From: Litsea cubeba
Lineage: Eukaryota > Streptophyta > Magnoliopsida > Laurales > Lauraceae
Assembly (NCBI GenBank): GCA_012931725.1
Contig: CM022949.1
Span: 2,237,439-2,301,438, forward strand
Direction of reading: 5' to 3'
Length of the DNA: 64,000 nucleotides
Position numbers and translations under genes: made by a program. Under the pieces are notes generated by a model. It did not search any database. It was not told the origin of the DNA and saw only the letters and a program-made list of their open reading frames with translations. This document shows, piece after piece, positions 24,106 to 35,827 of the stretch (position 1 is its first letter; the number at the start of each line of letters is the position of its first letter).

Positions 24106-26069
24106 GCACCACCTTTTGTAGGATTCCCACTGAGGAAAAGAAAAAAAAATGTACTTCGGGCCCGTTTCTTTCAATAAATTCATGCATGAAAAAATGATAA
24201 CTCTATCAAAAGCCATTATCTATGTAGAATTCCTGAATCCTCTCCTTGATTGGAGCATTAAATGCTAAGGGGGTTGAAATTTTGAACTCTAAAAATGATG
24301 AAAGTAGCTTTTTAGGTGATAGAAAGTCAGAATTCTAATAAAAAAAAGCACCATAAATTCCCGTGGGGAATCCGACTAAAAAAACGGGGCCTTAACAAAA
24401 CTGTTTTAGAGCCCACTAATTCAGATATATCTCTACTAGTCATCATTCTTAACTCAAATCTAAGTAGAATTATAGTTTATCTTCGATCACCATGCTAATG
24501 GCGAATTGAAAAATGAGTCTAAATCAGAATACACCATTAATCTTACTACCAAGTGCGTATCAACCATCCACAAACCCATGCGGGGTCATAAGTTTGTGCT
24601 ACATTTCATGCAAAAAGCATCAATTTGGTGATCCCCTTAACTACTCCACTTGCATTGTAATCCCTCTTATTATCAACCGTGCATACATATTTAATGTCTT
24701 TAACCCTCTCATTGTTGACCTAAGCATTCCCCTCTCTCTCTCTCTCTCTCTCTCTTGAGGTGCATCAAAAAGAAGTTGTAGTAAGGAGAGGAAGACTCTA
24801 GTTTTACACTTTAACCCTAATACTAGTTGCAAACCCTTGGCACTTCCTTCTAATTAGTTTAAGGCATATTTGTGTACCGTCCCTAAAAAAGGATATTTTG
24901 CTAACTTGGTCTTTTTTGAGTATAGAAATCTTTTTTCTGACTTCCCACTTAATTGCAAAAATTAAGTTGCTTTCTACTTTCCCTTGACAAAATTGTGCTA
25001 AAACAAACTCTAAAAAGTAGGCGAATGTGGAAAAATGAGCGTTTTTCCACAGCTTTCGTGTGGAAATAGAAGTCTTACTTGGATGCTATTGTATGGGGTA
25101 CTTCTCAAGGTCTAAAATGCACAAAGGTTTTTGTCAGGTTTTACTATCATACAAGTTGATCCACTCACAGGTAAATCATGATTACATTCTTTTACAAGAT
25201 TAATCTACCGGGAGATCATTTTTATTTATTTATTTATTTATTTTGTAGAAAAAGTACCACACACACATGTCGCTCACCATTAATGTTACAACGATGTATT
25301 AATCGTTGGTTCTTTTCACGAAAGGGAGGCATCAATTGAGCTATTAATGGATTGACTACGAAGGGGGGTCGTTTATTTTGTGCTTTTTTTTTTTTCAGTG
25401 AACCCTACTGACAATCGTCAAAAAAATCTCATGGGCCCGAGCCTTAGCAGAATGGAGTCTTACATTTAGGACAAACAAAAATAAAGAGTTTGCACAATCT
25501 TATCTCTAAAATATGCAATTTTTGTATGGCTCACCTGAGTAGGGGAGGCACTGTAATGAATAGGGTTGGATGCTAATTAGGGTAAGTAGAGTATTAAGCC
25601 CATCAAATGATTTTAGTCCTCAAATCTTATCCTTTCAAAATGCAAATTCAGTTGTGATCAAACTCAATAGTAACCATAGATCAATGTCAAATAAGGACAA
25701 GTGAGGTTCCTGTACAAAGTGTGTATAATCAAATATAATTGGACTCCTATATGAAAACAAAAGAACACCAAAAGAACAGCAGCAAAAAAAAAAAAAAAAA
25801 AAAAAAAAGATGCTTCCACCAAAAAAGGAAAAGAAAAAGAGAACCAAAAGATGTGGGGGGTATGGAGAATTTGTAAGAGCAGGGGTGCAACACGGACTGG
25901 TTTTTTAGCCCAAATATAACCTGAGTTGCATACAACCCAAACCCCAATTCAACCCAAACCCATATCTTAGATTTGGCTTTCTTTTCAAAGAGTATAATGC
26001 TTTTGTAAGTGTGCATAAAGTATATACATTATAGCTATATATGTTATGTATTACAAAACATAAGCCCTG
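24106..26069. other. Intergenic, no gene seen
   Basis: Contains a (CT)n tract at 24730-24756 and a poly(A) run at 25784-25808 with small A-rich neighbours. No coding similarity was found. Confidence 0.4.
24730..24756. repeat. (CT)n microsatellite
   Basis: About 13 CT units. Confidence 0.9.
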
Positions 26070-26430
26070 ATTCTACGCGCGCGCATAGGAGCATTCCATG
26101 CACTCCTTGCCATGGGGACAACATACAGGCCCACTTCGAGATATGGCTTGGAAGATTTGAAAATCTAGGTGGAGCCCTCCTAAGTATAAAATATCAGCCT
26201 AATTTTATAATTCTAAACCTATCATGCTCAATGCACAAGTTCAGTTAATTCGAATTGGCGTACAGTCAAATCAACGGTCTAGTCCATTTACTTCGGTTTA
26301 AATTCAGGGAGGCATGTGACCTATAGGAGAGGCCCGAGAGAGTTTGTTTGTGTAATCTAGTTGGATGGACTATCCGGTGGGCCCCACTATGGCTGCATAC
26401 AATGTGTACTATGTGCATAGAATAATTTTC
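26070..26430. mobile_element. Non-autonomous repeat, copy 3
   Basis: A diverged third copy of the elements at 17697 and 18051, in the same order: GGCCCAC near the start, TATCAGCC, a GTACAGTCAAATCAACGG phrase, then GGATGGACTATCCGGTGGGC and a GC-alternating end (TGCATACAATGTGTAC). Exact ends and target duplication were not fixed. Confidence 0.45.
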
Positions 26431-28799
26431 TTAAAAAAATATATACATAATGTATAAATAAGTTGGAGATCCTGTGTTGAATTTGAGTACCCAAACCTAA
26501 TACAAATTCCAAGTGAGTTTTCACAATTCATGCCCGAGCCTAACCTGAACCTAAAATGCCCAACCCAAATCAATTTTTAGTCAGGCCGGGCCATGAGACT
26601 TCGGATTTGGCCCAATCTAAGTTTTGCCTTTGCCCATTTCATAATTTTTTCATAAATTAAAAGTAAAGTATAAGGGGTTATAATGATTTTTTATTTTTAA
26701 TGGGTTGGTAAGGAATCTTTATGACTTTGTGCGTACAAAGTAAAATTTTATTTGTCTTTTAGTGGTTTAAATGAGTTATTTTTTATTTTTATATTTTAAA
26801 AAAATAAAAAGAATTCTAAAATTCTATACTTTTAATATGACCCATCCAATCTTTTTTATACCTTAAAAATGGAGATTTTACTTTCATTTTATTTTACAAG
26901 TAAATTGACAAAGGTAAAAGAAAGTAAAAAAACAACAAAGAATATTTGGTATCCAGGTTGATCACTGAACAGTAGAAAAAAGTGCTGCTACTGTATTCAT
27001 TACATTTACAGACTTCCACCTTTTTCTAAAGTTTGAATTTGACCCTTCTTTCCCATTTAATGGTTTTTGTATTTTCCTTCCTCCTTTTCACTTGTACTCA
27101 ATTCATTCTGTGACCACATTAAATGCTTAAAGGCACCTTTACCTTCTTACATTAAATCACTGCCACCTCTGTCACCGAAAGACCAGCATTAGAAGAACTA
27201 CTGGAATTGTGGCAGGCCCACATGGTTTCATCTCATTTCTTAAACCCTAGTGGTTGGATGAACATGGGCTATGGTGTGAGTCTGCTACTCAGTACATGTA
27301 AATGTATTGCACTACAATACTGCCGCCAACAAGTGGCCCAGCTATACAAATTGCCTCCGAGGAATCAATGGAAAAGAGGATTTTCGATGAATTTGAGAAA
27401 TCCTCTCACTTTTTCTCTCTTTACCCAAACCTGAGTTTTCCTCATAATTAAGAAAAGTCAGATAGGATTTCTCTTTGATGACATTATTCAAACATGTTAC
27501 AAACCCTCTAAATATTGTCTTTCAAGTCTCAACTAGATTTACTAATGTTTAAAAATTATTGAGCATTTTGAAAGCTGTAATTTGGAGAATTCTATCAGTC
27601 AAAAGCACCAATTTATAAGGTTGAATGTGAAAGTTAATAAATTAAAATCACAATTTTAGCAGCAATCCTGAGTTGTAAGTTGTGTTAGTTTCACATAGCC
27701 TGCTGCTTTGTTTGTTGGTTTTCTTTCTTGTAGCCTAGCTTGTGAGCTCTGTTGTTGTTTGTTTGTTTTTTTTTTTTTTTGGGTTGCCCAGCCTGTTGGT
27801 TTTTTTGAGGCAGCCAAGCTAGTGGGTTGCATTAGGTTAGCTCTCTCTTGGTTGTGTCTGTCAATCTGGGAGAGCAAGTGAGACTGAGGTCTGTCTATCT
27901 CTTCTTTGTTTATTGTACACATCCTTTTGAAAATATATACACTTCATATTTTCGGGGAAAAAAAACAGCATCTTCTATGATTTCAGAAATTCCCAACTAC
28001 TAGAATTCTTATAAAACAAATACTTCCTCGGGTTGCCATCCTGGCCGAATGTTGGGCTTGTTTTGAAATGACTTTATGGGCTTATTTATTTACAGTAGTA
28101 GTTGAATACATATAATTCATATCATAAGTGGTTAAAAATGATGATCAGATGGAAATTTAAAAATGAGAAACAAGTAGCAATCTTTTTAAGAAAATAGAGT
28201 AAAAAAAGATGAAAAATGAACTACTAAGGTGATAGCTGGTAGTTCATTTCCCATATTCTTTTGATTCAATTTCTAAGAAAAAAGGTTATTTGATACTCTT
28301 TTTTTTTTAAATACACCTTTGATATTTATTTTTAATTAGTAATGACATGAATTATATTTATTCAATTTCTATGTATTTTAATGCAAATAAATAGAATAGG
28401 ATAGGGCCTATATGTCCATGGGCGGGTCCAGTCCCAACTTCTCAAACCCTATGTCAGAAACTATTAGGATGTGGATCTGAGCCTGAGCCGGGGCCTTGTA
28501 TATATACATTCAGGGCTCATCAATTCCTGCCCTTCGTAGATCTGCTGCAATTCTAACTATATACATCCAGAATTAAATGAAGCAGATTAGTCCTTCCTTT
28601 ATTCCCTGGTTGGTATGTGCCACCATCATAAATTGTCATGATATGCTCATGAATCTTCAAAATCAATACCAACTACTTAGCTGGTGTCCATATCCTTTAG
28701 ACAAGAGTGCTGATGCATAGCCTCTTCAGAATAACTTTTCAACTTAAAATGAGATAAACAGGAGAAGAATTTTCTTTAGAGTTTATACTATTAATATAG
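26431..28799. other. Intergenic, no gene recognised
   Basis: AT-rich. A minus-strand open frame of 88 codons near 27656-27922 is lysine/glutamine-rich around a poly(T) run and has no visible family. It was not called. Confidence 0.4.
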
Positions 28800-28970
28800 T
28801 GAGGTAGCTTAGTTGGCCTAAGGCCATGATTTGCAGTCGAAGGTTGAGGATTCAAAACTGCACTACCACACTAGGGCCACAGGGGATTTATTCGGCTCCC
28901 CCTAGACCCATAGGGATTATTCTGACCTAAAGGGTTGAGTCACCCTCCATTGTAAAAGAAAAAAAAAACA
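28800..28970 (+). mobile_element. tRNA-derived SINE
   Basis: Perfect A-box TAGCTTAGTTGG (28805-28816), B-box-like GGATTCAAAAC (28848-28858), then a body with GGGCCACAGGGG and ACCTAAAGGGTTGAGTCACCC. The body is shared in pattern with the SINE at 21050-21268. An A tail lies at 28958-28969. It is a second member of that family on the same strand. Confidence 0.7.
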
Positions 28971-29279
28971 TAGAAGACCTAAAATGTGTAATTGAACGAT
29001 CATTTATATAAAGCCTTCACCTGAACTTCATGCTATGTATATTTCTTTGTTTTCTACTTTGCAGTGGGAAGAATTTTATCCCATCCACCTGAAAGATTCC
29101 TTTTCGAACAGTGCCTTGTCTATTGTGAAATTGTATTTTTCAGTTACCAATGCAAAACCATGGTGTTTTGATTTCTTAATATATGTGTCAATCTTCCTGT
29201 AATAAAATGCCTTCTAATTGTACATGTTAAGCAACCATCCAACCAATGCATATCCCATCATCATCCAGACCAATGGGCC

Positions 29280-29318
<39 letters not shown>

Positions 29319-32300
29319 CATACTAACTGTGCAAGGTGAATATAATCCTTGTGAAAAACTACCAAGTTGAGTGCACCTCAGAAAAACTATACATGCATGA
29401 TGATCACAGCCTGAATTAATTAATAATTGATCCTAAACATTGGTGATGATGTTTGATCTTGAAAATCAATTTAGAGTAATATCTATTAATAAATGAGCAG
29501 GGACTAGGTGATGTTCTACCACAAAATGTTGGACCATATATATAAGGTTTAAAGAATGATGAATGGTCTAAAAGCAAACTGGTGTTCTCAGCTAATTAGG
29601 ATGCTAAGAAGAAAGAGAGGTAGAGAAGCTTTCTTTACTTGGATTTTTGTCTTTGTAAAGGGGCATTTGTTGTGAGGAGTTTTTGACAAAATTTCCATTT
29701 GTCCACATTCAATGTCTGTTGGTGCTCTAAAAGTATTTAGAATTTCCTGTTTGGTTAGTGACATCTCAAAAATCCACCCCCATATGGATTATTATTTTTG
29801 GTTTATAAGATTCTTCAAATTCCAACTTTCAAAATCTATAGATATATAATTAATGTGGGAGCCAGCATCTCCAGAACTCAGATAACCAAAAAAGAAATTC
29901 TCAAATGTCCTGCAAACAAAACCATAGCATGATTAAATTTGAAAAGGAATCTTATCTCAAATCTTCTCCAACTGCAACTTTTTGGAGGGATTTCATGAAG
30001 ACTGCAGTTATAGATGGGCCCAAATCAGCCTTTTTGGGAATGGGTCTCACTCTATTACCCCAACAAGACCCAGCTTGTAGTGACCCATGATCTGTGTACC
30101 CTATTGTGTGAACAAGCTGGATAGAAAAGAATGTTTTATACACCTTTCTTCCATGTATAACTTCCACAGCAATCATTCCTCAATTGTGGAAGTACCACTG
30201 ATTGATATAGACCCAGCACAAGACCAGCATCAAACCAAAAAGTGTAGGACCCTTTTCATAGCTACCATGCATGTGCTCCCGTTCATTGCCTTTCCTGCTC
30301 AACTTTGAATCGACATAGTTTCCAGGGTTGCCCTTTATTTCTCTAGGAATTGCCCTGAACCCCAATACGAGAGCTTTGGAAATGTGGGGTCCTCCATTCC
30401 TTTCTACAGATGTGGGGCCCATTCTTCATCCATCTTTACCATTGGAATGATGGCCCATAGTGTAAATTGAGATCAATATCTTAAAAGGAGAAAAAGAAAT
30501 GACAAACGGCTATGAAATTGGCTATATTTTTGTATAAAATCTCATCTTTTCTTTTTTCATTCAAAGAAGCAATTGAGATGGTGCATTAACTGACATGAGT
30601 TTTTATATAATTGCCAAATCTTGATTGGATGAAATAATATCTATTTGTTTCAACGAAACTGAACTCATCCTTAAGTAGACAGGTAACATGTGGTGTTGTC
30701 ATATCTATATAATTGTCATATCTTAATTGTCATATCTATATACTAGTGATCCCATGGGTGAAGTAGGATAAGTTCAACAAAAAAGGAAAAGAAGAAAATA
30801 ATAAGAAAAATGATAAGTACTAGTTTGAAAAATGAGCGAGAGGGATGAGCATAAGTGCTAATTTCAAAACCAAGCTCCAAGGGTATGTACAAGTGCTAAT
30901 TTTAAATTTTGAGTCTAAGATTATTTAAGAAAGACGAGTGTTAATTTTAAATTCTAAACGTGAGATTGTTTAGGAAGGCCGTAGTTAGAGTCTTTTTTAG
31001 ACTATTATATTTCTTATGAATTCATTACCAATTAAGATTTTTTATCTGGAGTCCGAAGAGGTTCTGTATTATGGGCAATGCACATTGAAAATCCCACGCC
31101 GTCCTTTGTGCATTCTTTTATAGGTGAGAATTTGGCTGGTATTTATACATTCTATTCGATCACTAGTATATCCAAAATCTTATAAAAATCTCATATGCTC
31201 ATGGAAAACTTATTCTATAGTCTCTTCTAAGTGCCCACAAATATAGATACCCTCTGGGTAAAATCCAAGTTTTATGCCAATGCCCCATCACCCAAGTGGG
31301 CCCTTTATGCTTATTCTTTTCCAGTATATTTTTTTCTGGTAACTCTTTTCCAGTAGACACCCATTTGAAATTCCTTTTAACAAGAGGAATCTATCCTAAG
31401 CTCCTTTTGATAGAAGCATAATTTTGTTTTATTAAGGAGCCTTTGAATCTCATTACCAACTCACACACACAACAAACTGTACATTCTCATGGGCATGTGC
31501 ACTTAATTTGATTAATACCTTACACAGAAAAGTTGAAGGAAAGAGGTAAAAAGGGTCAGGTGGTATTTTGGCAAATAGAGGGGATATTCTCCTCCTTTAT
31601 TGGGCAGGCCCAAAAAGGCACAAGGCTAGTCTTGTCTGAAGGTAGAAAGGAGAGGTGGGTGTGTTTGGTTTCCATCCCTAACACCTTTATTCCTTTCTGC
31701 TTTGTTTATTACCACTCCATGCAGCTTTTGAGAATCAAAACAAAACCCAACTACTCCTTTTTACTGAAATTCACTCAATCCCTCTCCTTTTCCTTCTTTT
31801 GATACTGCAACTGCAACCCTTTCTTGCTTTGTTCTTATTCAGCTAAAAGGGGTCCTTTTGGACACATTCCAAAAGCATTACTTTATCCTCCAAAACCATC
31901 AATTATAAAGGTCTAATTAATTCATTAGTCTTTCATGTCCCCCCCACCCCACATTTGACATGCCACTTACCAAACTCCTCAGGTGCACGTGAAAAGACTG
32001 GTAGGGTAAGTACTCATTTGGTGGGGTAAGTTGAATTAAGAAAAAAAAAAACCCTTATAATTAATGATTTTCTTTCTTGATCTTTCATTAGATTTAGACT
32101 TATGGTCATAGATTAACTATTTCCACGCGCCTTATCACCCTTTTCTTCTTCTTCTTCTTCTTTTTTCCATTCTTAATCCAAGTCCTAATTCGATCTCATT
32201 GACTCTGAAACTGAGTCCATGTTCTAACTAGGCTTATTAGAGTTCAAACCCAAAATGGGCCGTCAAGCTGAGCCAAAGCCCAGCATACTTGTTGAGCCTT

Positions 32301-35300
32301 TAGGCGGGCACATACGTGCCCAATTCCAGATCAGATCGGGTTGGGCCCGGATGTCACTGAACTTGATCCAGTAACATTGGTGTGGCCCAACATATATAGA
32401 AGGCAAACTGCCCTTAATGAAAAATCTGCCAATTTACATTTATTCAATAGGTGTTGAGCTGATTCTTTCTTCAACCCACTTAGTTGGGAAAAATTTGGCT
32501 TAATCTTCAGAGTATTATTATGAGAATATTGTGGAAAATAAATTTAGTTTTCAAATAATTAAATAGCTAATTTGAAATTGAAAAAAAAATGAATAAGTAG
32601 GCATCAATATTAATTTTGTATAATTCTTATCATTGGGTGCGAAAAACATTTCCATTTTCTTGCAATGTTATAAAAATTTCCCAATTTTTTTTTAAACTCG
32701 CGATATCATCAGAAAATTAAAGGTTTCTATATAACAATTGTAGATTTATCACAGTTTTTTACAAAATATCTTCGATTTTTGTGACAGTGATTGAGTTTGA
32801 TGGTGATGATGAAGGTGACCAAAAAAACAAGTGATTTTTTTTTTCTTGGAAAGTATGTATGAACCATGGAAGTCCAAATTAGAACTTATGAAGAATTATA
32901 GAGAAATCATAGATTTTTACCATTGGGCCCACGACCCAGTTGTGCAAGCTGTTGATACAGTTGGGAATGGTCCATTACCATGCAATAAATGAAGAAGACG
33001 ACGACCTGACAACTTGTAAGATTCTATAATTGCCTTTTCTCTCTTTTGAATGTTGACTTGTAATTTCCTTTTTAGCTGCCTGTCATGAGCTAGGATTCTC
33101 TAGTGGGTAGACTTTGTGCTCATGGGTTATCAAATCATACCTGGAATGTGGATGCTACAGGTGCAAAGTGAGAAGAGAATCCAAGCAAAGCAATCCAAGG
33201 AACAATATTGTATGTTGCTTCAAATGGAAAACCAGCGGAAAAAAATAATGTGAAACTAAAGACTAGTCAGAAAATCACATCAGGACTCACAGTGTTCTTC
33301 TAGAGAAAAAAGCCTTTGGTCCACTTGTATTTGCATTTGATGATAGCCATCTTTGGATGTTTGAAATATGCAAAGGGGGGGAAAAGACTTTTGACAGTTG
33401 ACTCCAGAGTTGCAAATATCATTACCATTATAATTTTGGAAAAATGCTTTTAAATAACTACATGAAATATAAGAGTCAAGGTATATTATAGTAATAGGAA
33501 GACTAGATTCATCCCAGATCATTTGAATGGTATTTTGTCTCAAATCTAGCCTTTCTACTTGGTCATTCGAATCTAATATTGTTTGTTCTTACATTTTTTG
33601 GTCATTCAAATCCATATTTCATACTTGGTCTACGTTTCATCATTTATGTCATGTTGTGGGTGGTTACATGCATTGCTCTACTAAACACCATTAAGAGATT
33701 AGTATGAAAAGCATAGAGAGGACAAGAGAAGGATATGGAAAAAATCCACATTAAAAAATATATACGTATTTTAAAGTTCTATAACCTTAGAAGGATTTCC
33801 CAAAGATATTTGGAGAAAATGACACTTTTACATTGAGGGGATATTAATAGGGATCGCATGCTTTGTCGGTGGACTGAAAAGATGATATGAAGAAGTGGGG
33901 AAGCTCTCCACAGGAAGAAGATAAATGGTGGGGAGAAAAGTGATTGTTACAGTCATATTCAAGGGATAGTGAAAACCCGGCATTCCATGATATTATGAAA
34001 TAATGTGATCTTCTAAGGTATTCTAGAATACGAGTAAAGATGTAAAAAGAATAAAAACAAGGAGGGAGGTCCTCTCATGTTGTTCTCAAGAGATTTGATT
34101 CTCATTCGTTTTATACAAAGTTTAGGGGACTTTTTTCATAAAAACCCCTAAACCATGTGGAGGATAAATTGGTACTTATAAAGCACAACAAAGATTGCCT
34201 AATCTCATCAAAACTCTTTAAAAAGACCTAACCACGACATTATAAATATAATCCATCAATCTAATGTGATCTAATTTTAGCCACATCGTAATCGCAAATC
34301 TTATCTAATTCTAACACATCTCACTGTTTTAAACTCAATAAATTGATATTTATAGAGTTGAATGAAAATCACCCAATCTCATCAAAACTCTCAAGAAAAG
34401 AACCACATTATGAGTCCAACACATCAATTCAAACTAATCTAATTCTAATAACATCATGCGAAATCTAAACTAATTCTAATCATATCACAATCACCTAGCC
34501 CTAATTAATACTAACCCATCATTTTCATAATAACCTCCTTAAGATTAAATATTCTCTTTTACTCGCTAGCTTAGATTCTTGACAACTCTAAAACTGCCAA
34601 TGGGCCAGTTGTAACTAGTGATAACATTGATTAATTTATCAAAATACAATCGGTAGTATGCCATGCAGTTATTTTGCATGATCATTTCCCATGACTCTTT
34701 CTCTCTCCCTCTCATTGTAAAGGATTCTCTTGAGCAGCTTTCCAGAAGCTGTTAGTAGGCAGAGGAACATTGATCAGACCCATCAAAGAACCCACCTGTT
34801 ATTGCTATTGATGTTTCAAGCTCCCAGCCAAAAGCTCTCTTCCTCTTTCTTTGATGCAGTACAAAGACAGAGTCTGTGAGAGATAGGATGTCTGTACAGT
34901 GCCAACCATCTCAACCCATCTCTAGCCTGCATGTAGTGGGTCTGCTTTGCATTAGCTATCATGCGCATCTCTGCCAAAACTGCAAAAACAGTAGACCCAC
35001 CCAAACCCAACCTCACTCTTGTGAATTAACAGCACGTAGGAAAGAATCAAAGAATGAGGAGAGAGGGCACATGTCTCTATGCGGCATTGCTACTCTAGTT
35101 ATAGAGGCTGCCAAAAGCAGGAAAATGGAATCTCTGTCTCTTCCCTCTATCTTCATTGTCCTCTGCTTTTCTTTTAAAATTGAAATCCTCACACCTCCTT
35201 TTACTGCACTGCTACATTAAATGTATAAAGGTCATATTCACCAGAAGCTCACATGAAATGCTACCTCGATGCTCCCAACTTTTGATTAATGAAAGGAATG

Positions 35301-35484
35301 GTCCCGGTCAGCAGTTGGGCCTACTTCTGAGCTTGCCCATGGCAAATCCACACTACTTCATGTAGGCCGTCCATTTTAAGGCTTCCATTTAAATGAGGCA
35401 TAATAGGAGCAGCTGAGGCCCAGTTCAATGGGTTTTTAGATTTTGACCCAAGTCATGTTTTGGGTGAATTCGGGTAAATAAGAT
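28971..35484. other. Gene-free stretch of about 6.5 kb
   Basis: A (CT)n tract lies at 29282-29316. Otherwise AT-rich sequence with no coding similarity on either strand. Short frames near 30000-30400 and 34816-35220 overlap each other on opposite strands and have no recognisable domain. Confidence 0.4.
29282..29316. repeat. (CT)n microsatellite
   Basis: About 17 CT units. Confidence 0.9.
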
Positions 35485-35756
35485 TGTCATGCCTGTGCGT
35501 GCGAAAGTGCAAGTACCAGCGCCACACACAAAAAGAGAGAAAATCAAAGAGAGATTTAATTTACGTGATTCGGCAGTGTCTACGTCTACAGCCAAAAGAG
35601 AATCCACTCTCTTTTACGATTCCACTCTTTGGTCTAGAGTTATAAGTTACATGGTATATATAAGTCTATCTTTCTTAGCCCCTCAGAAAGCCCAGTACAA
35701 TGATCAAAATACCCCTGACTCAAAGCCCGGTCCCTAGCTAACCCAATGGACCAACA
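35485..35756 (+). mobile_element. Solo LTR or TRIM-like element
   Basis: 272 bp beginning TGTCATGCC and ending ACCAACA, flanked by AGAT on both sides (35481-35484 and 35757-35760), a short target duplication. Inside there is a TATA-like GTATATATAAG at about 35653 and a GTGATTCGGCAGTGTCTACG phrase. That phrase resembles a motif seen in the Tat-like LTRs further on (GTGGTTCGGTCAGTGT). No internal coding sequence, so a solo LTR left by LTR-LTR recombination is the simplest reading. Confidence 0.6.
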
Positions 35757-35827
35757 AGATGATGGGTCAAAGTGATGTTTGGGGTGAATTCGGGTAAATA
35801 AGATGATGGGTCAAAGTGATGTTTGGG
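35757..35827. repeat. 44-bp tandem repeat at the solo-LTR target
   Basis: A 44-bp unit starting AGATGATGGGTCAAAGTG (35757-35800) is followed by a partial second copy (35801-35827). The end of the same unit (GTGAATTCGGGTAAATAAGA) lies directly left of the solo LTR. So the LTR inserted at a unit boundary of a pre-existing short tandem array. Confidence 0.65.

Noticed and set aside
25040..25075. TTTTCCACAGCTTTC, resembling the start of miR396
   Set aside because: It departs from miR396 after 13 bases and forms only an 8-bp hairpin with TGTGGAAA. No miRNA precursor foldback was seen.
27656..27922. 88-codon minus-strand frame
   Set aside because: Biased Lys/Gln composition around a poly(T) run, with no domain and no neighbouring exon.
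34816..35220. Overlapping open frames on both strands
   Set aside because: No recognisable domain, no splice context, and different frames overlap each other. Most likely chance.
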